Notes: a model not told the origin generated them from the letters alone. DNA of 53,213 bases from Crinalium epipsammum PCC 9333 (GCF_000317495.1 NC_019734.1:1-53213), one strand, 5' to 3'; positions 25,985-35,156 are shown, counted from the first letter of the stretch. Numbers and translations: made by a program.

Positions 25985-28355
25985 ATTACATCAATTGAGC
26001 GTACTGCTTATCCACAGTTCAAACCTTTACCTTCGGCTAAGGAACTGGCGGAACTGTATACCCCAACAACAGAAGAAATTAAGTTTGTGCGCTCTAATGT
26101 ACGAACACCAACAGGATTGCTGGCACTGATGGTAATGCTGAAATCGTTTCAACGATTGGGTTATTTCACAGACATAGAATCAGTTCCGACGGCTATCATT
26201 GCTCATTTGCGGAAATGCCTCAATCTCAGCGTTAAGGTATCGGCTATTCCTTCAGTTCGCTCAAAACGTTATTATCAACAAGCGATTAGGACTTACTTGG
26301 GTGTCAAGCCTTATGATCGAACCGCGGGAACAGCATTTAACCCAGACACAATCTCTATTAGGAGTGTTGGCAGAAATTTTAACAGCCTCCGATGAAACTC
26401 CTGATGCGATGACTTTAGGAAGTCAAGTCCAGTCGGTTTTACAGGTTCATGGTGGTACAGCTTTACTATTGCAGCAGTGCGAAGAGATTACTGCTTACAA
26501 CAGTCATAATTACTTACCTTTGTTATGGCGATTCTATAGCCGCTACCGTAAGCTGTTATTCGAGTTAGTTAGGTCGTTAGATATTCGCTCTACTTCTGCC
26601 GATGAATCTGTGATTGATGCAATGGCTTTTGTACTTGAACAGGAACACCGTCGTGCCAAGTGGTTGCCTGCGACTATTGATTTGAGTTTTATCAACGATG
26701 CTTGGCGACGATTGGTGGTAACGAAACAAGGAGATACAGAAGTCCTAGTCCGAACTCAGCTAGAAATTTGCTTGTTTGTGCATTTGGCTTCTGAGTTGAA
26801 GACTGGCGATGCTTGCGTAGTGGGGTCGGAAAATTATGCAGATTTCCGAGAACAACTTTTACCTTGGTCTGAATGTTCTTCTCTGGTGGAAGAATACTGT
26901 CAGTCGTTGGAAATTCCCGCCGATAGTGTTCAATTTGTGGAATATCTTCAACAAAAGTTGACGCTCCTGGCTCGTGAAGTAGACCAAATTTGTTCTAATA
27001 GTGACCAGATAACAATTAACAGGGAGGGAGAACCTGTACTCAAGCGGCTTGTAACTCAACCCCAATCTGAAGAGGCTTTCCAATTAGAATCAGCTATTTT
27101 ACAACGATTGCCGGAACGCAGTTTATTGGATATTTTATGCAATGTCGAGCATTGGTTACATTGGACTCGCCATTTTGGCCCGATATCGGGGTCGGAAGCG
27201 AAATTAACTCAAGCAGGCACACGTTATATCCTGACGACTTTTGGCTATGGTTGCAATTTGGGGCCTAACCAAACGGCTCGTCACTGCCGAGGCGGAATTA
27301 CCAGCCATATGCTGTCTTACATTCACCGTCGTCATATCACTGCTGATAAGTTGCAAGCAGCAATCAGGGATATGATCAATGCTTATAATCAACTGCAATT
27401 GCCTTCTTGTTGGGGAACAGGACAACGAGCGGCGGCGGACGGTAGTAAGTTTGAGATTTACGAGAACAATTTGTTAAGCGAGTACCACATTCGCTATGGC
27501 GGTTATGGTGGGATTGCTTATCATCATGTTTCGGATACTTACATCGCGCTGTTCACCCACTTTATTAATTGTGGCGTTTGGGAAGCAGTTTATATCTTAG
27601 ATGGATTGCTCAAAAATACCTCAGATATTCAGCCCTCAACTCTGCACGCTGATACTCAGGGACAATCGGCTCCGGTGTTTGCTCTCTCCTATCTGTTAGG
27701 AATTAAGTTAATGCCGCGTATCCGTAACTGGCAGGACTATACTTTCTTACGCCCTAGTTCACAAGATGTTTATGAGTATATTGACCCATTGTTCAAAGGG
27801 GTAGTGGATTGGAAGCTAATTCACACCCACTGGCAAGATTTGATGCGTGTGGTGTTGTCGATTAAGGCGGGTAAACTGATGCCATCGACTATTTTACGCA
27901 AATTGGGCAGTTACAGTCGCAAAAATCGTCTTTATCAGGCTTTTCGCTGTTTGGGACAGGTGATTCGCACAATGTTTTTGTTGGAATATATTTCAGATTG
28001 CGGGCTACGTCAGGAGATTACTGCCTGTACCAATAAGGTAGAAAGTTATCACGGTTTTTTAGACTGGCTATTTTTTGGTAAGGATGGGGTGATTACGGAG
28101 AATGATCCTAGCGAGCAGGAAAAGCGGGTTAAGTATCTTGACTTAGTAGCGAGTGCGGTAATTCTCCAGAATGCTGTGGATATTTCGCAGATTGTGCAGC
28201 AGTTAAGTGCTGAAGGGTACAAGATTAACCGGGATTTGTTAGCAAGTTTGAGTCCTTATTTGACTAGGCAGATCAAACGTTATGGGGATTATGTGGTGGA
28301 TTTGCAGAACGTTCCGCCGTCTTGGGAGCAAGCTATTGTTTTGCCAATTGAATAA
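25985..28355 (+). pseudogene. tnpA: Tn3-family transposase gene, frameshifted and lacking a standard start
   Basis: Homology begins at ITSIERTAYPQFKP with ATT (25985) where relatives, as I remember them, have ATG. The first frame runs to ...LGVKPYDRTA; the rest lies in the +1 frame from about 26326. Removing one G from GGG (26326-26328) would restore PYDRTAEQHLTQ and give about 790 residues. The catalytic triad is intact: Asp in AAADGSKFE, Asp in LHADTQGQS and Glu in KVESYHGFLDW. Copy 2 has the same frameshift, so the lesion predates duplication or is tolerated through frameshifting. Confidence 0.8.
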
Positions 28356-28461
28356 AATTTCTGAAATTCATAACTGACAAGGCTTTGCGCTTCTATCTTG
28401 CACTTTTTTACACGTATCTTGGCTCAACGCCGAAGTGCTATGTACGGACTTTCACCGTGAT

Positions 28462-28812
28462 TCACACTTCAACGAATCGCACTTCTGCTGGAGGTGTGTT
28501 AGTTTTGTTCCAATGTGACAGCACTAATGTTTCGACATAATCCCGAAACATTCTGCCTCTGGTTGATTCGATGAACAGTCCCAGGCGAATTACGCCGCGA
28601 CGTGTCCACATAATTTTAAATAGTCCATTGTTGACTGGAATTTTAATCCAGTGAATGCCCTCCAGTAGTTCATCACTGTGGCGGCTTTTTTGGCTGCGAA
28701 TACTTGATTCGCTGACTCCGTACCCAGATGCTACAAGGCTAGTGGGTAGTAGAAAGGAGTGAGCATCATCGGGGATGGCTTGGCGAAGGATTACTTGAAA
28801 ATCTTCGTTCAT
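28462..28812 (-). CDS. Antirepressor-like DNA-binding protein
   Basis: A 116-residue protein with the pattern of N-terminal domains of phage antirepressor/regulatory proteins common in cyanobacterial mobile DNA: ASGYGVSESSIRSQKSRH (HTH), ELLEGIHWI, IMWTRRGVIRLGLFI and MFRDYVETLVL. The EGxHWI...WTxxG pattern is shared with the HTH protein at 20362-20883. It begins 30 bp outside transposon copy 1, and is convergent with it. Probably a transcription regulator; its target is unknown. Confidence 0.6.
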   Translation of the reverse strand: MNEDFQVILRQAIPDDAHSFLLPTSLVASGYGVSESSIRSQKSRHSDELLEGIHWIKIPVNNGLFKIMWTRRGVIRLGLFIESTRGRMFRDYVETLVLSHWNKTNTPPAEVRFVEV

Positions 28813-28900
28813 TGCACACCTCTTAACTTTTGAGGTGTTGCAATTACTATGTCACTGTTTGGCATTATTAAAGTGTCTCCTTTCTGACTAGGTGGGAGAC

Positions 28901-29040
28901 AGTTGCCAGCGGGAGGCGGCCAAGCTTGTGCCGCTGGTAACTGACCCTTCATGACTAACTGTATACATCGTATACACAATACAATGTAACATTTTTATGG
29001 AGTCACTGTTAATAAAAGTAAATTTGTTATCAGCGTATAC
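28901..29040. promoter_or_regulatory. Hairpin and GTATAC operators upstream of the RHH gene
   Basis: AGTTGCCAGCGG (28901-28912) pairs with CCGCTGGTAACT (28931-28942) with one mismatch, a stable hairpin between divergent genes. Three GTATAC palindromes follow at 28961-28966, 28970-28975 and 29035-29040, the last only 12 bp before the RHH start codon. RHH proteins commonly bind such short palindromes, so autorepression of the gene at 29053 is likely. Confidence 0.55.
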
Positions 29041-29052
29041 AAAAGGTGTAAA

Positions 29053-29283
29053 ATGGCAGAATCGCCGCTAGCTAGTGCTCGATTACCTCAAGAATGGATG
29101 GCACAGTTGGACGAAATAGCGCAGCAGACTGGGAAAAGTCGCACTGACTTAGTAAGGGAAGCGATCGCTATGTATCTAGGTGTAATACCACCTGAAGGTG
29201 TTCGCTCTGATCTCGAGCAACTTAAAAATCGAGTTGAGATCGTTGAAAAAAAGCTGCAAATTCAGGAATATCAAACCAGTTAG
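29053..29283 (+). CDS. Ribbon-helix-helix regulator, possibly extended by -1 frameshifting
   Basis: A 76-residue CopG/RHH protein: ASARLPQEWMAQLDEIAQ (strand and helix A), GKSRTDLVREAIAMYLG (helix B), then a coiled-coil-like tail (SDLEQLKNRVEIVEKKL). It probably dimerises on the GTATAC sites upstream. Near its end, codons GAA AAA AAG contain the heptamer A AAA AAG (29247-29253). A -1 slip there enters an open frame of 70 codons that ends at 29468. The gene starts with ATG after AAAAGGTG. Confidence 0.8.
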   Translation: MAESPLASARLPQEWMAQLDEIAQQTGKSRTDLVREAIAMYLGVIPPEGVRSDLEQLKNRVEIVEKKLQIQEYQTS

Positions 29284-29468
29284 GAGCCATCGAAAAGGAG
29301 GCAATCAAATCGGCTTTAACAGGGCTGATAGGGCTATATCAAGAAATGCTCAATAGTGGATTATCAGTTACTAAGCCAAAGGGGAATCGTCGCCAGCAAC
29401 TAGAACAGCAGATTGAGGCGTGGCAAACGCTACTGCAAAATATAGATGGTGACAAACACAACTCTTAA
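29247..29468 (+). CDS. Downstream frame joined to the RHH gene by a -1 slippery site
   Basis: In the -1 frame relative to the RHH gene, an open frame runs from the slippery heptamer to TAA 29466-29468. It encodes a helical, protein-like sequence (EKEAIKSALTGLIGLYQEML, QQLEQQIEAWQTLLQNI). It has no ATG, GTG or TTG near its beginning; AAAAGGAGG at about 29292-29300 could only serve a rare ATC start. Either programmed frameshifting makes a 137-residue fusion, or this is a coupled small gene with an unusual start, or a frameshift mutation split one gene. A second RBS-like AAAGGAGG follows the stop, but I see no convincing gene after it. Confidence 0.5.
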   Translation, partial: KKAANSGISNQLGAIEKEAIKSALTGLIGLYQEMLNSGLSVTKPKGNRRQQLEQQIEAWQTLLQNIDGDKHNS

Positions 29469-29901
29469 AGGAGGTGAAGCATAACAACCCCTAAAACTGA
29501 AAATACCCCTGCTTTTAACAAGGGTTTTTCAAGGGCATATAGATTTTTTTTTAATCGAGCCAGATAAACATTTCCCCGCCTTGCTATCGGTGCGAGTTGT
29601 CCAGACACCACCGTAGCAATTGAAAAGTGCGGGAAAGAGTGTCTTGTCTTCTATTATCCATGAAGATCCTTTGAGTTGTACCCCCAAAATTAAATTTTTT
29701 TTAAATTTTTTTCAGAAATAAATGACAGATGAGTCAATTCAAAATCTTTAGTTGACAAGCAAAGCTCTCTTTCCCCCACTACATGGGTTTGAGTGCTACC
29801 TAAAAGTTACCGGAAGTAAGCCACAACTATATATATAGGTGGTAGTGAGCCCTCAAACCCTGTCAGGCGGTATCCACAACTCGCTATACAGGGAAAGAGC
29901 C
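29469..29901. other. 433-bp leader of the second replication gene, no gene seen
   Basis: It contains a weak hairpin with a T tract (about 29500-29530), an AT-rich run around 29690-29715, a TTGACA hexamer at 29752-29757 that could be a -35 box, and ATATATATAGG near 29830. No frame has both a start and coding-like composition. It may contain promoter and origin elements for the primase-helicase gene. Confidence 0.35.
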
Positions 29902-32900
29902 ATGTCATACGAACATTCCGACGCGACACACACCTTCGATATCCGTAACTTCTCTTCAGTCCTGCAACCTGCCAAAAAAGGTTGCTACATCTGCCCGAAC
30001 TGCAACGAGCCAAAACTCACCTTTTCCAATAATGGTAAGTATAACTGCTGGCACTGTAACGACACCAAACAGATCGCTCGCATCTTAACCGAACCAGAAC
30101 GAGAAGAACGTCATCGCCAGCGAGAGGAAGCCAACCGACTCCAATCTACCCTTACACATGACGAACGTAAACAAGAGTGGATAGAGTTTAGCGGTATATC
30201 CGAAAGTATCGCAAGTGCCAACCTACGACACACTAGCGACTCGCCAGAGATAGTAGCACAATTGCTCGGTTGGAAATATTACAAAGGTACTACAGGCTGG
30301 TACGTCCTCTCCTGCGACCCCCTTACAGGCAAGCGGAGTAATAACGGACAATTTAAACCAGATGAACCGATTGATTTTCCTGATTCTGAACCAGCCAAAT
30401 ACATCAGCTTCCCCAAAAAATCCCAATCAAACAAAGGGATAGAAGCTATTTATCTAGCACTAACTTTAAACGACTGGATCAAAATTAGCGATCGCACAGG
30501 CATTCCCTTCACAGAAGACGACATTGACAACACGCGAGATGACCTCGGATTTTGGGCATGGGTACGGAACAATCCCGAAATTCCCATCATTATCACCGAA
30601 GGCATCAAGAAAGCAGCTTGCCTGTTAGGTCATGGCTGGGTAGCCATCTGCCTTGCTGGAGTAACTTGTGGACAACGAAGCGGCAAGAAACTACTCGAAT
30701 CCCTAACTGAATTTATCGTACCTGGTCGCCCAGTATTTTTAGCATTTGACGCAGACATCGTAGAGAAAACCCCAGTACGTCGCGCCCTCATTCAGTTGTG
30801 CCAACTAATCAAACGAACTGACAAAACCTCAATCACTCGCATTATCCAGTGGGATTTAGCACTTGGTAAAGGCTGCGATGACTTAATTGTAAATCACAAA
30901 GTTGAAGCTTTTGAAACTGCAATGGATGAAGCCATATCCTACTCACAATGGATCAAGGAAATTAATACCCAATATCAAGAATCATATACAGGCTCATCCA
31001 ATGGAGGCGGTAACAATAACAATAACAACGGTAATAGTGGAGGTGATAACAATAACAACGGTAATAGTGGAGGCGGTAACGGTGGCGACAACTCAGACTT
31101 TAGTTCTGACGACCACAACCAGAAACAAAACAACCGCGAATGGCGCTACGAACGCATTTGTAAATCATTAGGACTACCGTTTGAACACTGCGTCACTGCT
31201 GGCACCTTTGATGGCTATGTTTACCGAACTTGTTTTGAAGCGGGAGAAAAAGATTGGAAAACAATTGATACCGCCTTCTACCGCTACACAGGGCTAGGTT
31301 ACTGGCAGAATCAGCCAGATAAGCTGCTCCATAAAATTATTACTGATGCTGGGGATAGGGCATTCAAATTAAAACTAAGTAAAGAAGAAGGTTGGGTTGA
31401 CTCACACCCCTACGAAACCAACAATCATGCCGAGTCAGCCTTTAAATATTGTCGCAAGCGATTAGAACCCATAGAGCCATTACCCACTAACGGGCATCTG
31501 CGGGCGTTTCGTAACTGTACAGTAGATATGCGAACAGGGGAAACCATGCCCCACAGCCCAGAATACTACCTCACTTCCGGCATTTCCTACGATTATTATC
31601 CCAACCGCCCCTGCCCATCCGTTTTTTACCAATTCTTGTGCGATGCCTACGGAGAAGACTTGATCCCCGTCATCCGAGCATTTACTTCCATGTTCCTTGA
31701 CCCCACAGCCCCTTACGGCGTATTCCCCCACCTGCTAGGTCAATCTGGCAGCGGTAAAGGAACCTTGGGACGATTGTGGAACAGTTTGTATGGAGACGAT
31801 GGTTCAGGCAGTGGTGTCTTCTCTGACATTGCCACACCGGAAGGGCGACATCAATATCTTACTGGAAAAACAATTTTCGGTATTCCCGACATTGGCGGTT
31901 ATGTTACTGGATTACGGGCTTTCTACGAACTGGTAGACAATGGCGAGTTAACTGGACGAGCGTTATTCAACCCAACTGGCTACCAAAAAAGTTTCAACTG
32001 CCGCTTCTGGGTTGGCTCAGTAGATCATCTCCAGATCGAAAATGCTGGCGATGGCTGGGAGCGTCGCGCTTATCCCATACCAACTCAAGGCAAACCTAGC
32101 AAAGTTGACCCAGAGTTAAGACAGAAACTAGAAGCAGTCAAAGCTGACATCATCTCTTGGGCTTTAGCAATGCCGCGTTCAGAACGCGATGTTATCCTGC
32201 TTACTCCACCCACCAATCACCGCATTGTTAATTTAAAGCACGACGCTGCCCTCTATGGTGACTCAGTGAAATCTTTTGTGGATCTGTGCCTACGACCCAC
32301 AGAAGAACAAACCATTATGCCTACCCATTTGCTGCACAGCTTATACACAGCTTATTGCCAAGCTCACGGTTATGTTGCTTCTGGGATGTCCAAGTTTATT
32401 TCGCACTTTAAGAATGTTTTAACTAAAAACTTCGTAGACCGTCGCTGGGGAGCCATGAAAAATGGCTTGCGCCGGATGCAACCAGCCCACTTTACAAATA
32501 TGGAGATTCTCCCAGGAACCTTTGTAGATATTGCGTCCGACTTTCAATCGTCTAACGGTTATCAAACGGACTCTAAAGGAAGCCACGAACCAGAGTGGAA
32601 GTGTCTCAAATCCCACTGCGTTGAAGGCGGGTTGATGGAGTTTGAGGATTTCTGGAATCCCCAGCCACCTGATGATGATCCTGGTACTGATGGTGGCGGC
32701 GGTAGCCCCATTCCTCCTCCATTTTCCCCTGATGGTGGAAATATGGATCAGGGTGGATCAGGGTCTACTCAAAATTCTGAATCTACCCCGATCCACCCTC
32801 AAACAACGGAAAATCAAGCTTCTAGAGATGTGGATCAGGGTGGATCAGGTGGATCAGGGTTACTTTTGAGCCATGAAAAAAGTTTTGACGAGATCCAAAA

Positions 32901-33462
32901 ACAAACTGAAAATAGTCAATCTCTATCCTCACCCCTGATCCACCCTGATCCAGTGGCTCAAGTTACGGAAAATCAATGTGTTCAGGGTAGTCAATCAAAA
33001 CAGCCGCCGGAACTATCCCCTGCTCTCAAGGAGGTTTCTGAATTACTAATGCTTGTAGAAACTGGCTCTGATTTAAAAGCAGTAACGCAGATAGCAGCAG
33101 AAAAAGGTCTACCTGACAATTGGAAAAAAATAGTTTGGTCTCATTTAGATAAAAATACTCAAGCCAAGATTAAACGTCTGAAGCAACAACAACTTCCAAC
33201 TACGGAAGCGCCCGCGTCCACTGTTTTATCAGCACCATCAGCAATTAAAATCGAGCAAAAATCCTTGCCACCTTTCCCTTCTGTTGATGATTTAGTTTGG
33301 CGCAAACCTACCCCTAGATATCCTGAAGCTCAAATATGCCGCATTGTTCAAATCACTTCTGGTGGTGCCTATACCGATAACAAGTGGCACATAAGTCACT
33401 ATGCCTGGGAAAAAGGCGATTACCTGCCGTATTCTGCCGACAGTAATGATTGCGAATATTAG
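29902..33462 (+). CDS. Plasmid/phage-type primase-helicase (DUF3854 plus P4-like helicase)
   Basis: A 1186-residue protein from ATG 29902 (GGGAAAGAG upstream; an in-frame GTG at 29839 is less likely). A zinc finger (CPNC...CWHC, about residues 30-55) leads into a DUF3854/TOPRIM-like domain with PIIITEGIKKAA (about 230) and FLAFDAD (about 280). A Gly/Asn linker (about 367-400) separates a superfamily 3-type helicase with P-loop GQSGSGKGTLG (about 613) and FGIPDIGG (about 660). The C-terminal 250 residues are low complexity and contain iteron-like DNA. It is a second replication module, distinct from the CyRepA1 gene, and lies between the two transposon copies. Confidence 0.8.
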   Translation: MSYEHSDATHTFDIRNFSSVLQPAKKGCYICPNCNEPKLTFSNNGKYNCWHCNDTKQIARILTEPEREERHRQREEANRLQSTLTHDERKQEWIEFSGISESIASANLRHTSDSPEIVAQLLGWKYYKGTTGWYVLSCDPLTGKRSNNGQFKPDEPIDFPDSEPAKYISFPKKSQSNKGIEAIYLALTLNDWIKISDRTGIPFTEDDIDNTRDDLGFWAWVRNNPEIPIIITEGIKKAACLLGHGWVAICLAGVTCGQRSGKKLLESLTEFIVPGRPVFLAFDADIVEKTPVRRALIQLCQLIKRTDKTSITRIIQWDLALGKGCDDLIVNHKVEAFETAMDEAISYSQWIKEINTQYQESYTGSSNGGGNNNNNNGNSGGDNNNNGNSGGGNGGDNSDFSSDDHNQKQNNREWRYERICKSLGLPFEHCVTAGTFDGYVYRTCFEAGEKDWKTIDTAFYRYTGLGYWQNQPDKLLHKIITDAGDRAFKLKLSKEEGWVDSHPYETNNHAESAFKYCRKRLEPIEPLPTNGHLRAFRNCTVDMRTGETMPHSPEYYLTSGISYDYYPNRPCPSVFYQFLCDAYGEDLIPVIRAFTSMFLDPTAPYGVFPHLLGQSGSGKGTLGRLWNSLYGDDGSGSGVFSDIATPEGRHQYLTGKTIFGIPDIGGYVTGLRAFYELVDNGELTGRALFNPTGYQKSFNCRFWVGSVDHLQIENAGDGWERRAYPIPTQGKPSKVDPELRQKLEAVKADIISWALAMPRSERDVILLTPPTNHRIVNLKHDAALYGDSVKSFVDLCLRPTEEQTIMPTHLLHSLYTAYCQAHGYVASGMSKFISHFKNVLTKNFVDRRWGAMKNGLRRMQPAHFTNMEILPGTFVDIASDFQSSNGYQTDSKGSHEPEWKCLKSHCVEGGLMEFEDFWNPQPPDDDPGTDGGGGSPIPPPFSPDGGNMDQGGSGSTQNSESTPIHPQTTENQASRDVDQGGSGGSGLLLSHEKSFDEIQKQTENSQSLSSPLIHPDPVAQVTENQCVQGSQSKQPPELSPALKEVSELLMLVETGSDLKAVTQIAAEKGLPDNWKKIVWSHLDKNTQAKIKRLKQQQLPTTEAPASTVLSAPSAIKIEQKSLPPFPSVDDLVWRKPTPRYPEAQICRIVQITSGGAYTDNKWHISHYAWEKGDYLPYSADSNDCEY
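32744..32955. repeat. GGATCAGG iterons inside the primase-helicase gene
   Basis: TGGATCAGG occurs at about 32744, 32754, 32831, 32841 and 32850 in direct orientation, and CCTGATCCA twice around 32935-32952 in inverted orientation. A related CGATCCACC is near 32799. The direct copies encode DQGGSG and the inverted ones IHPDP. Spacing is about 10 bp within clusters. Each holds a GATC, the usual target of Dam-class methylases such as the one at 9969. Origins inside an initiator gene are known (for example lambda O). Confidence 0.7.
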
Positions 33463-33558
33463 ATGTGGCTTAAAGCAATAAATGTTCTGGGCTTCCTTTC
33501 TGGTATAGCTTTTAGCTGTCGCGTGGCACTTCGATTTCTCGCGCTCGCAGCCTGGTGA
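33463..33558 (+). CDS. Possible 31-residue hydrophobic peptide after the primase gene
   Basis: An ATG immediately follows the TAG of the primase-helicase gene and opens a 31-codon frame (MWLKAINVLGFLSGIAF...), hydrophobic with basic residues, that could be a small membrane peptide made by translational re-initiation. A further 20-codon frame starts at ATG 33577 behind GGAGAGAG. Both are too short to be sure of. The remaining bases to 33722 hold nothing I can name. Confidence 0.3.
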   Translation: MWLKAINVLGFLSGIAFSCRVALRFLALAAW

Positions 33559-33722
33559 CACTATGGAGAGAGACTCATGCGTGACACTAATTCTTTAAAA
33601 TTGAAATTCGAGTGCCTAGAACATCACTGTGCCGCATAGAAGTCGAACTGTCGTTCTGCTGGGCATTAATTGTTTGAAACTGACAAATAATTCTTTAATG
33701 GACAACAGCCAAGCTGACTTTT

Positions 33723-34130
33723 TTATGGTTCTGCTTCCCAATCTTCTATATTTAATTCTTTAATTCGCTGAAATTCAGACACATTATGGGTAACTAATGT
33801 TAAGTTATTGGCTATAGCTATCGCGGCTATTTGTAAATCATAAACTCCTATAGGGGTTCCTTTATTTTTTAACTCAGCGCGAATTTGCCCAGCTATTTTA
33901 GCTGCTTTAATATCTAAATTTATTGTAGTAAACTGATTGAATAAACGCTCTAACTTGGCTAAATTTTGTTCTCTCCGACTGCTACAATAAGCTCCATAGT
34001 ACAATTCAAATTGTACTACTGTACATAAATAAATATCTTTTGGTTCTTGTTGCGCTAATCTTTGTACAGCTAAAGAACTGGTATTATTGAGTAGCTTGAT
34101 ACAAACATTAGTATCTAATAAATAACTCAT
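33723..34130 (-). CDS. vapC: VapC-type PIN-domain toxin
   Basis: A 135-residue PIN-domain ribonuclease: the first acidic residue is in SYLLDTNVCIKLL, the second in VVQFELYYGAY (Glu), then GVYDLQIAAIAIANN (Asp) and LVTHNVSEFQRI in place of the usual T(N/D)xxxF turn. These residues hold Mg2+ in VapC toxins, which cut tRNA or rRNA when free of antitoxin. Its ATG overlaps the antitoxin stop (ATGA), the normal VapBC arrangement. Confidence 0.9.
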   Translation of the reverse strand: MSYLLDTNVCIKLLNNTSSLAVQRLAQQEPKDIYLCTVVQFELYYGAYCSSRREQNLAKLERLFNQFTTINLDIKAAKIAGQIRAELKNKGTPIGVYDLQIAAIAIANNLTLVTHNVSEFQRIKELNIEDWEAEP

Positions 34131-34375
34131 AAGAAAGGTTCTCTTTCTGGTAATTCTCCTTGAGGTTCTCTAACTAAAGGTTCTCCTTCCCATCCGCCAA
34201 TTACTTCCTCAAAGAAACCTGGTTGCCAATTTTTAGGTTGAGATTGAGTTTCTGAAGGTTCTAATGGTTGAATAATAATCATTATTTCAACATCTTTGTT
34301 TTGGATTTCGACAGGTAATCTCACCTGAAGTAATCCATCTTCGCCTATGTGAGTTTTTATCTGAATACTTTGCAT
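34127..34375 (-). CDS. Antitoxin partner of VapC
   Basis: An 82-residue protein from ATG 34375 (GAAGG upstream; the frame is open 15 codons further). The N-terminus is a beta-rich AbrB/DUF-like strand set (MQSIQIKTHIGEDGLLQVRL), followed by EIMIIIQPL. The C-terminus has the PGFFEEVIGGWEGEPLVRE segment typical of cyanobacterial VapB-type antitoxins that wrap around the PIN toxin. It is coupled to vapC. Confidence 0.85.
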   Translation of the reverse strand: MQSIQIKTHIGEDGLLQVRLPVEIQNKDVEIMIIIQPLEPSETQSQPKNWQPGFFEEVIGGWEGEPLVREPQGELPEREPFL

Positions 34376-34539
34376 ATTTACCTTCAAATGTCTTAAAATT
34401 TCAATAAACTTCTCCGTCAATTTGAGCTTGTTTAAGAATGTCTATTAACGTTTATGACTGAATTTTTCAATAATGAGTAATTGTGGTTTTTAGACGAGTA
34501 AATTAATTCAACCCAATTTCATTATCCCCTTTAGCATAA

Positions 34540-34584
34540 GGAAGTAACTCAAAACTTAAACAACGCATTTTTTGAGTTACTTCC
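34540..34584. terminator. Perfect 15-bp inverted repeat
   Basis: GGAAGTAACTCAAAA (34540-34554) and TTTTGAGTTACTTCC (34570-34584) form a perfect stem around a 15-base loop, in the gap between the VapBC operon and the next gene. A terminator for the membrane-protein gene or a miniature palindromic element are both possible. Confidence 0.5.
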
Positions 34585-34629
34585 AGATCATAAAATCCGG
34601 CTAACATCTAGTCATAAGTAGATTTTAGC

Positions 34630-34920
34630 TTACATAATTTTTGATGCGATAATACCAATAAATACAAAGAGACCTAGCCCTCTGCGAAAATAATTAACTC
34701 CTTCAAATAATTCCTGCCACGCCCAAGTAAACAACGAGCCATTTGCTAGTAGGTCTAACACTGTATTGATTTTGCCACTTGTAAAGATTAGGGAGAATAT
34801 TGTAGCTACTAGGAAAACAATCAGTAGCAGGTTGGGCATCTGAGCTATAACAATTTCGCCATTACTGTCGCGGAAGGTTTTATCAAATAATGTAGTTTTT
34901 GTAGTTTCTGTATTTTCCAT
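34630..34920 (-). CDS. Small two-span membrane protein
   Basis: A 96-residue protein with hydrophobic segments near residues 28-47 (PNLLLIVFLVATIFSLIF) and 78-95 (GLGLFVFIGIIASKI), separated by an amphipathic stretch (FTWAWQELFEGVNYF). No family recognised. It lies downstream, on the same strand, of the partition-like gene fragment and may have belonged to its operon. Confidence 0.5.
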   Translation of the reverse strand: MENTETTKTTLFDKTFRDSNGEIVIAQMPNLLLIVFLVATIFSLIFTSGKINTVLDLLANGSLFTWAWQELFEGVNYFRRGLGLFVFIGIIASKIM

Positions 34921-34993
34921 TATTATTCCAATTCTTGAATCAGTTAAATTTTCCCAATCAGCTAAATCTTGTAATCTTCCCGATAACGCCTAT

Positions 34994-35156
34994 TTATCCC
35001 TTTTTGTTTAAGTTACCGTTGGTTATACTAATAACTTTATTAATAGCTTCATCTAATAAATCAACATCTGTCGCTGGTATAGCTGTAGATTGAGTATTCT
35101 TAAATAACTGCTTTCCTGGTGGCTTGCCATGCCTTTCTTTATAGAAGTCAGCCACA
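34994..35156 (-). pseudogene. 3' exon fragment related to the gene at 40862-41443
   Basis: Directly after the second intron's 3' end, the minus strand encodes about 54 residues (DFYKERHGKPPGKQLFKNTQ ... VDLLDEAINKVI) closely matching the C-terminus of the 40862-41443 protein (DYKERHGKLPKRELVKNTQ ... VDILDKAINKVL). The rest of the gene, which should lie on the far side of the intron, is missing: transposon copy 2 starts there. Confidence 0.75.

Larger units (their letters stand above)
24366..28431 (+). mobile_element. Tn3-family transposon with TnpI-like recombinase, copy 1
   Basis: A 4066-bp element bounded by 53-bp inverted repeats beginning GGCGTTGAGCC (24366-24418 and 28379-28431; three mismatches). 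It carries an HTH/zinc-ribbon gene, a recombination site, a tyrosine recombinase and a Tn3-type transposase. It is nearly identical to the inverted copy at 35859-39923 (one A missing there). The flanking 5-mers (AACTT and GAAGT) are not a target duplication, so the surroundings have been rearranged. The plan resembles Tn4430, where TnpI resolves cointegrates. Confidence 0.9.

Noticed and set aside
27204-27425. Antisense frames of about 73 codons in both transposase genes (also 36864-37085, 26859-27083, 37206-37430)
   Set aside because: They mirror the transposase frame, repeat identically in both copies and have no ribosome-binding site or recognisable motif.
29839-29901. GTG start of the primase-helicase gene
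   Set aside because: ATG 29902 has a better ribosome-binding site and begins the recognisable protein sequence.
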